NCBI GenBank assembly: GCA_028280195.1
Contig: JANQMH010000061.1
Span: forward strand, 1 to 64,000
Source of the DNA: Exilibacterium sp.
GTDB lineage: Bacteria > Pseudomonadota > Gammaproteobacteria > Pseudomonadales > Cellvibrionaceae
Direction of reading: 5' to 3'
Length of the DNA: 64,000 bases
The notes under the pieces were generated by a model, which saw nothing but the letters and a program-made list of their open reading frames with translations, did not search any database and was not told the DNA's origin. Positions 16,628-26,356 of this stretch are shown piece after piece (within the stretch, counting starts at the first letter, position 1; each line of letters opens with the position of its first letter). The translations under genes were made by a program, and so were the position numbers.

Positions 16628-18442
16628 CTAATAACATTCATCGGGAATGAACGGACCATCCGGGTCGTGACCGCTCATACAGGACACGCTGACACCGCAG
16701 GTCGTTGAGGCTGTCGCGCCGTCGTTGTCTGTTACCGTGAGGCGGACAGTGTAATGGGTGTCGATACTGAGGCTGCCGTAGAATGTATGGTTGACGGAAA
16801 AACCGCTGCCGCTGCTGCCGTCGCCAAAATTCCAGTGGTAGGACACGATGCTGCCGTCCCTGTCGCGACTGCCGCTGGCACTGAGCCGGGTGGTCAGCGG
16901 GTTGAAGCCGGAGCGCGGCGAGGCCTGACAGCGGGCGATCGGGGCCTGGTTCGGCGGCGTGACCCAATCACCGGCGACGACAATCTCATTGATGCGGGCG
17001 TAGCCTGCCTGTCTGGCGGGCCCGCGCATATCCACCAGGCGCAGCTCCCGGGTCTGGATATTGGCAAACGGCGCGCGAATATGCAGGCCGGTATTGCCGA
17101 TTTCCCGGTGGGCGGTGCGCCAGGTGGAGCCGTCGAGGTATTCGATGCGAAAGTCCTGCAGCGGGTAGCCTTCACTGGTAAACACTTCGACATAATCGGT
17201 GTTGATCAGCTCGGGCCAGCGCAGGCTGAGCCGGGAGCTGCCGACAGCGCCGCTGTTGGTCCAGCTGTAGGGGCCACCGACGCGGGTATCGAGATTGGTG
17301 TCGTTGACACGACCGGCGGAATAGCAGTTGAGGCTGCCGCTGGTACAGTAGGTGGAAGAAACCCGGACACTGGCCAGCGGCGCCATATTGTTGGTCAGCA
17401 CCTGCAGCCGGTCCCCGACGTGAGCGAGAGCCGCGGCAACGGTGGTTCCCGATCGGGCAATCAGATTGTGGCCGCCGGCGTCTTCGGGTGCCGCGCCCAG
17501 CGCCGGCATATCGTACCAGCGCTGCGCGTACCAGCCTAAATCCGTGATTTCAGCAGAAGCGCTCTGGTGTGTTACCGCCCGCACCTCTTGAGCCAGCCCG
17601 AAGATTTTTCCACCTATTGCCATATTGAACACGGCGAGGTTGCGTTTGTCGGGATAAAAGCTGCGCATATCGGATTTCCATGCCCAGTTTCCCTTGTTGT
17701 CGAACAAGTCGGTATTGCGCGGGTAGCCCGCCTCGGGATTATTGATGGAGCTGCTGTAGGCGCCGAGTTCGCCTTCCTTTTTATTGGGGACGGCGTCGAA
17801 GGGATGGACAATGACGACGGCCTGGGGAAACTGCTGTTGAAATTTCTGTGCCAGCCGCATTACCAGGGCACCGCCCCGGCTGTGTCCGGCCAGATATACC
17901 GATCTCAGGTTGCCGGCCCTGAACTTGCTTTTCAGCCAGTTGAAATAAGCATTGACGATATCGTTTTTATTGTTTTTGGAAAACCCCCAATTGAAGCGCG
18001 CATCGAATGCCAGGGCTGCAAAGGTATTGCCCGTGTCATATACGCCGTCGCGAAACAGACGAAAAGCCAGGGATTGTTCCGATACCCTGAGATCCCTGTG
18101 GGCCTCCTGCTTGCGAAACGCACGGGTGGATTCCTGGCCGGTCAAGCGGTTCCAGCTCAGGTCGCCGGATCGCTGGCCGGAGGCGATCAGGACCACATGC
18201 TCAACCCGCGACGCTGCCGGCTCGTTGTAACGGCTGATATAGGTGTTTTTTTGTATCTGGTCGGGAACGCCACTGCTCTCCCACCAGTGATAGTCGCCCT
18301 GCAGTTTGTCATTGCAGATAGGCCAGATTGTGCGGCAGTATCTGATTTTATCAACGGTGGTGATATTGCGTTGCGCGTTGGCCGCCAGCACTGAGAACAG
18401 ACTGAAAAACAGCATGGCGGCAGTGGCTATATTTTTTGGCAT
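16628..18442 (-). CDS. Secreted serine hydrolase with discoidin-like and PKD domains
   Basis: A 604-residue exported protein with a signal peptide cut near residue 23 ('LAANAQ'). Residues 80-340 look like an alpha/beta hydrolase with nucleophile elbow GHSRGG (S188). Residues 360-495 resemble a galactose-binding/discoidin beta-sandwich ('VNDTNLDTRVGG' and 'DFRIEYLDGSTWRT'). A PKD domain ('YHWNFGDGSSGSG') covers about 505-585. The tail contains several cysteines. The gene stands alone with AT-rich DNA upstream. It is likely a lipase or esterase acting on a surface polymer; the substrate is inference. Confidence 0.78.
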   Translation of the reverse strand: MPKNIATAAMLFFSLFSVLAANAQRNITTVDKIRYCRTIWPICNDKLQGDYHWWESSGVPDQIQKNTYISRYNEPAASRVEHVVLIASGQRSGDLSWNRLTGQESTRAFRKQEAHRDLRVSEQSLAFRLFRDGVYDTGNTFAALAFDARFNWGFSKNNKNDIVNAYFNWLKSKFRAGNLRSVYLAGHSRGGALVMRLAQKFQQQFPQAVVIVHPFDAVPNKKEGELGAYSSSINNPEAGYPRNTDLFDNKGNWAWKSDMRSFYPDKRNLAVFNMAIGGKIFGLAQEVRAVTHQSASAEITDLGWYAQRWYDMPALGAAPEDAGGHNLIARSGTTVAAALAHVGDRLQVLTNNMAPLASVRVSSTYCTSGSLNCYSAGRVNDTNLDTRVGGPYSWTNSGAVGSSRLSLRWPELINTDYVEVFTSEGYPLQDFRIEYLDGSTWRTAHREIGNTGLHIRAPFANIQTRELRLVDMRGPARQAGYARINEIVVAGDWVTPPNQAPIARCQASPRSGFNPLTTRLSASGSRDRDGSIVSYHWNFGDGSSGSGFSVNHTFYGSLSIDTHYTVRLTVTDNDGATASTTCGVSVSCMSGHDPDGPFIPDECY

Positions 18443-18924
18443 AGTGCTTCCCCCGGAGCCGGAGCTTGCTGGATATGGATTTGTGGACGCGATTTCCTAA
18501 ACCCTCACAGGAGAGGGCAATCTACCATAAGTACGTTTGGTAATATTTTGCGTTTCGTTTAAGTAATAGAGATAGGCTGACAGTTAGTTTTTTAATACAG
18601 TTAGCTTTTTGATGGTAATGGCAATGGAGCAATGCTCGCGCGACGGCACTCGCGCTTGGTCTGAACTTTAACAGACATGCTTGCGGGCTGTATAACGATT
18701 TAAAATAATATATTTTTCCGGCCTTTCGATCTCCTTGCTCTATATTGAAAGCAGGTGCTAAAACCGGTTTCATTGATCAGCTTTTCACTGTCCGGACTGG
18801 GAAGACCAGCGCGCGAAGGCAATGGGCGCAAACAGTTTCCGATATTTCCTATGGCTACAGTGAGTGCTCTCTAGCGCGCCAACCTGTTCGCGCGGGCGCG
18901 TCCTGCGCAATTCGCCGGAACGGT
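18443..18924. other. Gene-free gap
   Basis: A gap of about 480 bases that becomes AT-rich near 18540-18760. It lies between the start of the secreted hydrolase (reading left) and the stop of the dehydrogenase, so it should hold the hydrolase promoter. I see only a weak CCCTC-n6-GAGGG inverted repeat near 18506 and no convincing ORF. Confidence 0.5.
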
Positions 18925-19887
18925 TCAGGGCAGTACCAGGTTGCGCGGCACTCCCTGCTTGAAGGCCTGAATATTTTTTACCAGTTCCTCCACCAGGCGC
19001 TGGCGTGCCGGCCGGCTGCCCCAGGCGCAGTGAGGGGTAATCAGCAGGTTGGGAATATCGCCGGCCAGCAGCGGGTGATCGGCCGGGGGCGGTTCGATAC
19101 TGAGACTGTCCAGGGCTGCGCCGGCCAGGTGACCGCGCTTTAGCGCCGCCGCCAGAGCCGGCTCGTCCACCAGTCCGCCGCGGGCGGTATTGATCAGGAA
19201 GGCGCCCGGTTTCATTTGCGCGAGCGTGCGGGCGTTGATCAGCTGCGCGGTTGCCTCCGTCAGTGGGCAGTGCAGGCTGAGAATATCGGCGCTGGCGAGT
19301 ACTTCGGCGAAGGGCAGGCGTTCGCTGGAGGGCGTTGTATCGGCACCGGGGCGGGCGCTGATGATCACCTGCAGGCCCAGGGCTCCGGCAAGGCCCGCCA
19401 CGGCCCGGCCGATGGCGCCGTAGCCGACAATACCCAGTGTCCTGCCGGCCAGTTCGACAATCGGATAATCCAGCAGACAGAAAAACGGGCTGCGGCTCCA
19501 GTCACCCCGTGCCACCGCTGCCCCGTAGCGGGGTATTTGCGTGGCCAGCGACAGCATCAGGGTGAGGGTGTGCTGGGCCACCGAAGCGACGCCGTAGCCG
19601 GCCACATTGGTAACGCGGATCTCCCGCCGGTGGGCGGCAGCCACATCGATATTATTGGTGCCGGTGGCAGCCACACAGATCAGCTTGAGCTGCGTGGCCT
19701 GTGCGATTGCCGCCGCATCGAGCACCACCTTATTGCTCACCACCACATCGGCATCGGCGATACGCGCTGCCGTTTGTTGCGGCGCGGTGCTTGGGTATTG
19801 TTGCCACTGCGGCAGCGTTGCCAGCAGGGCGGATAAGTCCAGATCGCCCGGGCCCAGACTGTCGCCGTCGAGTATGACTCCGCGCAT
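18925..19887 (-). CDS. D-2-hydroxyacid dehydrogenase (glycerate dehydrogenase / hydroxypyruvate reductase type)
   Basis: A 320-residue NAD(P)-dependent dehydrogenase. The Rossmann motif GYGAIG is at 155-160, and the catalytic set is R236 in 'NTARGGLVDE', E265 in 'LSIEPP' and H286 in 'PHCAWGS'. The 'ITPHCAWGSRPARQRL' end resembles glycerate dehydrogenases more than PGDH or LdhA. The ATG at 19887 is used because homologues begin at 'MRGVILDG'; the 35 upstream codons look like leader DNA. It is a single gene, divergent from the exonuclease gene. Substrate choice between glycerate and hydroxypyruvate is inference. Confidence 0.88.
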   Translation of the reverse strand: MRGVILDGDSLGPGDLDLSALLATLPQWQQYPSTAPQQTAARIADADVVVSNKVVLDAAAIAQATQLKLICVAATGTNNIDVAAAHRREIRVTNVAGYGVASVAQHTLTLMLSLATQIPRYGAAVARGDWSRSPFFCLLDYPIVELAGRTLGIVGYGAIGRAVAGLAGALGLQVIISARPGADTTPSSERLPFAEVLASADILSLHCPLTEATAQLINARTLAQMKPGAFLINTARGGLVDEPALAAALKRGHLAGAALDSLSIEPPPADHPLLAGDIPNLLITPHCAWGSRPARQRLVEELVKNIQAFKQGVPRNLVLP

Positions 19888-20107
19888 GGGTTGTTGGTCT
19901 TGTTTAAGGGAGGGGAATGGTAACACCGGATGGGAGAGGATGTTAGGGGGAAATTCCTTCCCCACTGTCACCCATTTCCCCTCCCCTGTCACAACTCCGT
20001 CATCAAACTCACATTTTCCGTTAACACCCCTGTATTATCCTTTGGCGGCTTAGCCGTCTAACAATCACCTAAACAACGCCAACAGCAAAAACACAGGGAC
20101 TCCACCC

Positions 20108-23100
20108 ATGAAGCGTCTGTTGCCATCTATCGCCGCTCTGACTGTGCTGCCAGTGGCCGCCTGGTCGGCGACGGATCTGTTTTTTTCCGAATATATCGAG
20201 GGTTCGAGTAACAATAAAGCCCTGGAAATACTCAACAATACCGGGGCTGCCGTCGATCTCAGCGGCTATGAAGTCCAGATGTTTTTTAACGGCAACAGCA
20301 CTGCCGGCCTGACCATTCCATTGAACGGCAATCTCGCCAATGGCGATGTCTATGTGCTGGCGCAGAGCAGTGCCGCTGCGGAAATTCTCGCGGTGGCCGA
20401 CCAGACCAACGGCGCCGGCTGGTTTAACGGCAACGATGCGGTAACCCTGCTGGTCGGCGGGGTGGTTATCGATGCCATTGGCCAAATCGGTTTTAACCCC
20501 GGCTCCCAGTGGGGCAGTGGCGAGGCCAGTACTCAGAATAATACCCTGCGCCGCGCCGACTCCATCGACGGCGGCGACAGCGATCCGTTTGATGCTTTCG
20601 AGCCGGCGCTGGAGTGGGACGGCTTTGCGCAAAACACCTTCGACGATCTCGGCAAGGGCCGGATCGCAAGCCCGCCGGGCAGCGGCGACATCGTTATCAA
20701 TGAAGTCGATGCCGATACCGCCGGCACCGATGCGCTGGAATTTGTCGAGCTGTTCGACGGCGGCCGCGGCAATACCAGCCTGGATGGTCTGTCGCTGGTG
20801 TTTTTCAACGGCAATGGCGACAGCAGCTACCGCGCTATCGACCTCAGCGGCCGCCAGACCGATGCCGAGGGCTACTTTGTTGCCGGCAACAGCGCTGTTG
20901 CCAATGTCGATAGCGTGTTTCCCGGCAATGTGCTGCAAAACGGCGCCGATGCCGTGGCGCTATACCGCGCCGGCGCCTTTGCCAACGGCACGCCGGTAAC
21001 GACCGACAATCTGCTCGACGCCATCGTTTACGATACCAACGACGCCGATGACAGCGGCTTGCTGGCGCTGTTGAACCCGGGCCAGCCACAGGTCAATGAG
21101 GACGGCGCCGGCGATAAGGACAATCATTCCAACCAGCGCTGTGAAAACGGCAGCGGCGGGGCGCGCAATACCGGCAGCTATATTCAGGATCTGGCCACAC
21201 CCGGCGCCGCCAACCGCTGTGCGCCGGTGGTGGTGGGTGAGTGCGGCGACCCCGCCACGCTGATCAGTGCGATTCAGGGTGCGGGTCCCGTCAGCCCGCT
21301 GGCCGGTACCTCCCAGACCATCGAAGGTGTGGTGGTCGGCGACTTTCAGGGGGAGGACAAACTCAACGGCTTTTTTGTCCAGGAAGAGCAGGCGGATCAG
21401 GACGCCGACGGGCAGACCTCCGAAGGCCTGTTTGTGTTTGACGGCGGCGGCGGTGTGGATGTCAATGTCGGCGATGTGGTGCGGGTCCGCGGCGATATCA
21501 GCGAAGTTTTTCAAATGACGCAGATGACCAATGTCGGCGCTGTTGCGGTGTGTGCCGGCGGTGCAGGTTTTACACCCGCCACGATTACCCTGCCGCTCAG
21601 TGCCGCGGCAGGGCTGGAGCGCTTCGAAGGCATGGCTGTGGCGACCTCGCAAACGCTGACGATCTCGGAAAATTTCAACCTGGCGCGCTTCGGCCAGCTA
21701 TTGCTGTCGGCCAATGGCCGCCTGCTGCAGCCGACGCAGATTGCCGCGCCCGGTGCCGAGGCCGCGGCGGTATTGGCGGCCAATAACTTGAACCGCCTGA
21801 CGCTCGATGACGGCAGTACCGCGGCGGATCTGGCGCTGATTCCCTACCCGGCGCCGAAACTGACCGCGGCCAATACCCTGCGCGTCGGCGACAGCGTGGC
21901 GCCGCTGCAGGGCGTATTGAATTTCAGCTTCGGCGAGTACCGCCTGCAGCCGACGGCACAGCCGGCTTTTATCGCCACCAATCCGCGCACCGCGGCACCC
22001 GAGGTGGCTGCGCAGGGGGGAATTAAAGTCGCCTCGTTTAATGTGCTGAACTATTTCAATGGCGACGGCCAGGGCGGCGGCTTTCCGGCCGAGCGCGGCG
22101 CCAGCTCGGCGTCCGAGTTCGAGCGCCAGCGCGCCAAGATACTCAGTGCACTGCAGGCGCTGGATGCGGATATTGTCGGGCTGGTGGAAATTGAGAACGA
22201 CGGCTACGGCAGCAACAGCGCCATTGCCGATCTGGTCGACGGCCTCAATAGTGCCGGCGGCAATTACGCCTTTGTCGATCCGGGGGTAAGCGCTATCGGC
22301 ACCGATGCCATTGCCGTGGGCTTTATCTACCGGCGCGACAGTGTGGCGCTGGTCAATGCGGCGGCGATTCTCGATGCTTCGGTGGACCCGGATTTCATCG
22401 ACAGCAAAAACCGGCCGGTGCTGGCACAGACTTTCCGTGATCGCGGCAGCCGCGGTGTGTTTACCGTCGCTGTCGGTCATTTCAAGTCCAAGGGCTCCGA
22501 CTGCGACGAACTCGGCGACCCGGATACCGGCGACGGCCAGGGCAATTGCAATCTGACTCGCACTCGCGCCGCCGAGGCACTGGTGAAGTGGCTCGACACC
22601 GACCCGACCAACAGTAACGACGGTGATTTTCTGATTGTCGGTGACCTCAACGCCTATGCCAGGGAGGACCCCATCGCCGCGATAGAGGCGGTCGGCTATA
22701 CCAATCTGATACAGCGGTTTGTCGGTGACGCTGCGCATTCGTTCGTATTCCGCGGCCAGTCGGGCTATCTCGATCATGCCCTGGCCAATCCAGCGATGCG
22801 CGCGCAGGTGGTGGATGCCGGCGAATGGCTGATCAATGCCGACGAACCGCGGGCGCTGGATTACAATGAAGAGGACAAGACAGCGCTGCAGTTGGTGGAG
22901 CTGTACAGTGACGACCCCTACCGCGCCTCTGATCACGATCCGCTTGTGGTGGCGCTGGACCTGCGATTTACCGCGGGCGATATCAACGGCGACCAGCGCC
23001 TGAACGGGCAGGACCTGCGCATTTTGATCTCGCGCCTGCGCACACCGCTAGACGGCGATAACGACCCCAGTGATATCAACGGCGACGATCGTATCGATCG

Positions 23101-23173
23101 CTACGATCTGCGCAAGTGGTTCCGTTTGTTTGTGAAGTCGAAAAAGAAGCGCTGGTTTCCCCACCAGGGGTAG
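20108..23173 (+). CDS. ExeM/NucH-type extracellular nuclease
   Basis: A 1021-residue secreted protein with a signal peptide to about residue 20 ('PVAAWSA'). The first lamin-tail domain begins 'LFFSEYIEGSSNNKALEILN', the ExeM hallmark. A second lamin-tail-like region lies near 195-320 and an OB-fold-like region near 390-600. The endonuclease/exonuclease/phosphatase catalytic domain runs from about 637 ('IKVASFNVLNYF') through 'VEIENDGY', 'VGDLNAYA' and 'ASDHDPL'. The C-terminus has two calcium-binding repeats ('DINGDQRLNGQDL' and 'DINGDDRIDRYDL'), as in dockerins. It probably degrades extracellular DNA for phosphate and nutrients or for biofilm turnover. Confidence 0.93.
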   Translation: MKRLLPSIAALTVLPVAAWSATDLFFSEYIEGSSNNKALEILNNTGAAVDLSGYEVQMFFNGNSTAGLTIPLNGNLANGDVYVLAQSSAAAEILAVADQTNGAGWFNGNDAVTLLVGGVVIDAIGQIGFNPGSQWGSGEASTQNNTLRRADSIDGGDSDPFDAFEPALEWDGFAQNTFDDLGKGRIASPPGSGDIVINEVDADTAGTDALEFVELFDGGRGNTSLDGLSLVFFNGNGDSSYRAIDLSGRQTDAEGYFVAGNSAVANVDSVFPGNVLQNGADAVALYRAGAFANGTPVTTDNLLDAIVYDTNDADDSGLLALLNPGQPQVNEDGAGDKDNHSNQRCENGSGGARNTGSYIQDLATPGAANRCAPVVVGECGDPATLISAIQGAGPVSPLAGTSQTIEGVVVGDFQGEDKLNGFFVQEEQADQDADGQTSEGLFVFDGGGGVDVNVGDVVRVRGDISEVFQMTQMTNVGAVAVCAGGAGFTPATITLPLSAAAGLERFEGMAVATSQTLTISENFNLARFGQLLLSANGRLLQPTQIAAPGAEAAAVLAANNLNRLTLDDGSTAADLALIPYPAPKLTAANTLRVGDSVAPLQGVLNFSFGEYRLQPTAQPAFIATNPRTAAPEVAAQGGIKVASFNVLNYFNGDGQGGGFPAERGASSASEFERQRAKILSALQALDADIVGLVEIENDGYGSNSAIADLVDGLNSAGGNYAFVDPGVSAIGTDAIAVGFIYRRDSVALVNAAAILDASVDPDFIDSKNRPVLAQTFRDRGSRGVFTVAVGHFKSKGSDCDELGDPDTGDGQGNCNLTRTRAAEALVKWLDTDPTNSNDGDFLIVGDLNAYAREDPIAAIEAVGYTNLIQRFVGDAAHSFVFRGQSGYLDHALANPAMRAQVVDAGEWLINADEPRALDYNEEDKTALQLVELYSDDPYRASDHDPLVVALDLRFTAGDINGDQRLNGQDLRILISRLRTPLDGDNDPSDINGDDRIDRYDLRKWFRLFVKSKKKRWFPHQG

Positions 23174-23211
23174 TGCCCGGCTGTCACGGCTGCCTGCGCC
23201 GGCGTGGCGAG

Positions 23212-23664
23212 TCAGGCCCTGGCCAGTATTCTGTCCAGGGCGTTGGCGAAGGCCTGGCGATCGGTCTGGCTGTAGGGCGCCGGGCCGCCGCAGACCTGGC
23301 CACTGCTGCGCATCTGTTCCATAAAGTCGCGCATCTGCAGGCGCTGGCGGATATTTTCCGTGGTATAGCGTTCGCCGCGGGGGTTGAGCGCCACCGCGCC
23401 CTTTGCCACCACTTCCGCCGCCAGTGGAATATCGGCGGTTACCACCAGATCGCCGGCCTCCACCTGCTGCACGATCAGGTTGTCGGCGACATCGAAACCG
23501 CCGCCCACCTGCAGGGCGCGGATATAGGGTGATTTGGGTACGCTCAGCGCCTGGTTTGCCACCAGCGTGGTCTGCGCCTTGACCCGCGCCGCAGCGCGGA
23601 ACAGAATTTCCTTGACCGGTTTGGGGCAGGCATCGGCATCCACCCAGATTTTCAGATCAGTCAT
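23212..23664 (-). CDS. yaiI: UPF0178 / YaiI family protein
   Basis: A 150-residue protein matching the DUF188 family almost end to end: '[20 protein letters not shown]', '[12 protein letters not shown]', '[15 protein letters not shown]', '[10 protein letters not shown]' and '[12 protein letters not shown]'. It is related to the PIN/FEN nuclease fold through its acidic residues, but has no settled function. The start at 23664 gives the family's usual N-terminus. An in-frame ATG at 23682 gives 6 more residues. Both lie in an unusual array of ATG-headed repeats, so the true start is uncertain. Confidence 0.93.
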   Translation of the reverse strand: MTDLKIWVDADACPKPVKEILFRAAARVKAQTTLVANQALSVPKSPYIRALQVGGGFDVADNLIVQQVEAGDLVVTADIPLAAEVVAKGAVALNPRGERYTTENIRQRLQMRDFMEQMRSSGQVCGGPAPYSQTDRQAFANALDRILARA

Positions 23665-23844
23665 AGTTTTTGGGTTAGCCATAGTTTTGGGTCAGGCATA
23701 ATTTGGGTCAGCCATAGTTTGGGTCAGCCATAGTTGTTCGGATCGGCCATGGTTTTCAGACCAGTCATAATTGTTCGGATCAGCCATGATTTTCAGACCA
23801 GTCATAATTGTTCGGATCAGCCATGGTTTTCAGATCAGCCGTGG
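23648..23844 (-). repeat. Degenerate tandem array derived from the yaiI start region
   Basis: Read on the minus strand this is about ten head-to-tail units of 16-19 bases, each beginning with ATG: ATGGCTGATCCGAACAATT alternates with ATGACTGGTCTGAAAATC, then shorter ATGGCTGACCCAAACT forms. The alternating pair makes a 37-base unit present twice nearly perfectly (23752-23788 and 23789-23825). The last unit is the actual yaiI start (ATGACTGATCTGAAAATC), so the array looks like repeated duplication of the initiation region. Confidence 0.85.
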
Positions 23845-24037
23845 TGATGTCGATTGCTCCCGGGGCGCTGGCGACATGATAAAGAAGATGCGGCCGGCGG
23901 CAAAGTGTTCAGCCCGGGCCGGCGCGGCCGGCGGTCATAAATCCGCCGCAAAAGCTTCACGAGAGGTTCAAGCGCCTGTAAAGCGCAGCTGGCATCAATG
24001 GCGGGTTGGAACAACAACCACTTGCCAGGAGAACCCC

Positions 24038-25348
24038 ATGAAACATCCCAGAATCACCTGCCTGATAGCGGGGCTGGCCGGCCTGTGCCTGCAGGCCCAG
24101 GCCGCCGGCCCCTATAGCTGCCTCAGCACCGATCTGTCGCGCGCGGCCGAACGCAGCGACAAGGGCGCAGTGCGCTTTGCCCAGTTTAACGCCTTTTTAA
24201 ACCGCAGCAGCGACGGCCAGCTGCTGGCTGATTTGCGGGACCCCGACGATCAGATGGAGCCGGGCAACAGCGCCGATATACAGATCAAGGCTGTCGCCGA
24301 AATCATTCAGCGGGTGCGCCCGGATGTCTTGCTGCTCAACGAGTTCGACTATGACGCCGGCGGTGAGGCGCTGGCGCTGTTTCAGCAGAACTACCTGGCG
24401 GTCAGTCAAAACGGCCGGCAGCCGATTCACTTCGATTACAACTTCAATGCGCCTTCCAATACCGGCATACCCTCGGGCAAGGACCTGGACAATGACGGCG
24501 CCACTACCGGCCCCGGCGATGCCTTCGGCTTCGGTTTTTTCCCGGGCCAGTTCGGTATGGTGCTGTTGTCCCGATATCCGATCGAGCGCCACGGCGTGAG
24601 AACCTTCCAGAAATTTCTCTGGCGCGATATGCCCGGCGCGCTGCTGCCCGACGATGCCGGCACGCCGCAGCCGGCCGATTACTACAGCGCCGATGAGCTG
24701 GATGTGTTGCGCCTGTCGTCGAAAAGTCACTGGGATGTGCCGATCTATATCCATGGCCGTATCGTACACGTGCTGGCCGCACACCCGACACCGCCGGTAT
24801 TTGACGGCGCCGAGGACCGCAACGGGCGCCGCAATCACGATGAAATCCGCTTCTGGGCGGACTATGTCGGCCCGCGCCGGCAGTCCCGCTATATCCGCGA
24901 TGACAAGGGGCGCCGCGGTGGCCTCAGAGGCTATCGGCCGTTTGTGATCATGGGCGACTACAATGCCGATCCGCTGGATGGCGACAGCTTCGACGGCGCT
25001 ATCGAACAACTGCTCGAACACCCTGCCGTCGACGCCGAGATTGCACCGGCCAGCCTCGGCGGCTATGCCGATGCGGTGGCCGAGGGCCTGGCTAACGATC
25101 TGCACAGTGGTAACCCGGCGCTGGATACCGCTGATTTCAACCCCAATAACCCCGGCAACCTGCGGGTGGATTATGTGCTGCCCTCCAGGCGCGGCCTGGA
25201 GCCGGTCTGCGGCGGGGTATTCTGGCCCACCGAGAACGATGAGAGCTTCTATCTGGTGGGTTCGGGTTTTCCGGTGGTATCCTCCGATCACCACCTGCTG
25301 TGGATGGATGTAAAAATTCGCGGCGCTTATTTTCCGTTCTACCGCTAG
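24038..25348 (+). CDS. Secreted endonuclease/exonuclease/phosphatase family protein
   Basis: A 436-residue exported protein with a signal peptide to about residue 22 ('CLQAQAAG'). The fold's active-site motifs are present in order: 'VRFAQFNAF', 'VLLLNEFDYD', 'HVLAAHPTPP', 'IMGDYNADP' and 'VSSDHHLLW'. The start at 24038 has AGGAGA 5 bases upstream. An upstream in-frame extension to 23771 lacks a ribosome site. It could be a nuclease, phosphodiesterase or phytase-like phosphatase. Together with the ExeM-type gene upstream it suggests extracellular phosphate scavenging, which is inference. Confidence 0.88.
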   Translation: MKHPRITCLIAGLAGLCLQAQAAGPYSCLSTDLSRAAERSDKGAVRFAQFNAFLNRSSDGQLLADLRDPDDQMEPGNSADIQIKAVAEIIQRVRPDVLLLNEFDYDAGGEALALFQQNYLAVSQNGRQPIHFDYNFNAPSNTGIPSGKDLDNDGATTGPGDAFGFGFFPGQFGMVLLSRYPIERHGVRTFQKFLWRDMPGALLPDDAGTPQPADYYSADELDVLRLSSKSHWDVPIYIHGRIVHVLAAHPTPPVFDGAEDRNGRRNHDEIRFWADYVGPRRQSRYIRDDKGRRGGLRGYRPFVIMGDYNADPLDGDSFDGAIEQLLEHPAVDAEIAPASLGGYADAVAEGLANDLHSGNPALDTADFNPNNPGNLRVDYVLPSRRGLEPVCGGVFWPTENDESFYLVGSGFPVVSSDHHLLWMDVKIRGAYFPFYR

Positions 25349-26241
25349 GCCTCGCGGTAGCGCCGGCACTGCTGCAGCAGCCAGCGCTGGAAATACTGCT
25401 GCGGCCGATAGGCGCGCCGGGTCGGGTCGGTGACCCAGTAGTAGGCGAAATCTGCGGCCACTTCGCGTTTGAACGGCGCCACCAGGCGCCCGGTGGCGAG
25501 GCCGGGCGCTGCCAGTTCGCGCCGCAACAGGGCGATTCCCATATGGTCCTCGACGGCTTTTACTATCAGGTTGGCGTCGTTAAAGCCCATTGCGGGCTGC
25601 AGCCGCCGCTCGGGATAGCCCGCCGCGCGCAGCCACTGCTGCCATTCCTGCGGCACGTCGACATCGTAGATCAGCGGTGCCCGCTCCAGCACGCCGATAT
25701 CGCTGCTGTGCTCGAGTGTGGCCCACAGCTCGGGGCTGCAGACCGGAAAAATGGTCTCATCAAACAGCCATTGGCTGTGCAGCTCGCCGTATTGACCGCG
25801 GCCGTAGCGGATGGCGCCGTGTATATCGGAATGCCTGATGTCCACCAGGGTATTGTCGGTCTCGATGCGCACGCGGATATCCGGGTGTTGGCGCTGAAAG
25901 TCACTCAGGCGCGGCAGCAGCCAGGAGCCGGCAAACGAGGCCAGGGTGCTGATCACCAGCAAATGCTGCTCGGCGCTGTGCGCCAGCTGCCGGGTGGCCT
26001 CGGCAATCTGGTCCAGCGCCTGGCCTATTTCCCGCAGATAGGCCCTGCCGGCGACGGTCAGTGACAGGGTCCTGCCGCCACGGCTGAACAGCGCCTGCTG
26101 GAGGTGGGTCTCCAGCAGCTTGACCTGCTGGCTGACGGCCGCCTGAGTCACATGCAACTCGGCGGCGGCGGCGGTAAAACTGAGGTGACGGCCGGCGGCT
26201 TCGAACGCGCGCAGGGCTTTCAGGGGTGGCAGCTGCCTCAT
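25345..26241 (-). CDS. LysR-family regulator (GcvA-like)
   Basis: A 298-residue LysR regulator. The N-terminal winged helix 'LPPLKALRAFEAAGRHLSFT' and 'HVTQAAVSQQVKLLE' is of the GcvA/AmpR subgroup, followed by an effector domain ('HSDIHGAIRYGRGQYGEL'). The ATG at 26241 fits the family's N-terminus; the longer frame from 26304 has an unlikely leader. It converges with the phosphatase-fold gene by 4 bases. It is divergent from the small 26357 gene, 115 bases away, which is the usual arrangement for a LysR target. Confidence 0.92.
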   Translation of the reverse strand: MRQLPPLKALRAFEAAGRHLSFTAAAAELHVTQAAVSQQVKLLETHLQQALFSRGGRTLSLTVAGRAYLREIGQALDQIAEATRQLAHSAEQHLLVISTLASFAGSWLLPRLSDFQRQHPDIRVRIETDNTLVDIRHSDIHGAIRYGRGQYGELHSQWLFDETIFPVCSPELWATLEHSSDIGVLERAPLIYDVDVPQEWQQWLRAAGYPERRLQPAMGFNDANLIVKAVEDHMGIALLRRELAAPGLATGRLVAPFKREVAADFAYYWVTDPTRRAYRPQQYFQRWLLQQCRRYREA

Positions 26242-26356
26242 CACGGCTTTACATTGCCATAAGTAATTCTTTTGGCTTGCATGATAAATACTAGTTTGTG
26301 TCATTATATAAATAAGATTAACTTATAGCATATCAGCTGCAGACGGAGGTTTACCG

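Noticed and set aside
23648-23844. Possible CRISPR array
   Set aside because: The units are adjacent without unique spacers and clearly derive from the yaiI start; no cas genes are present.
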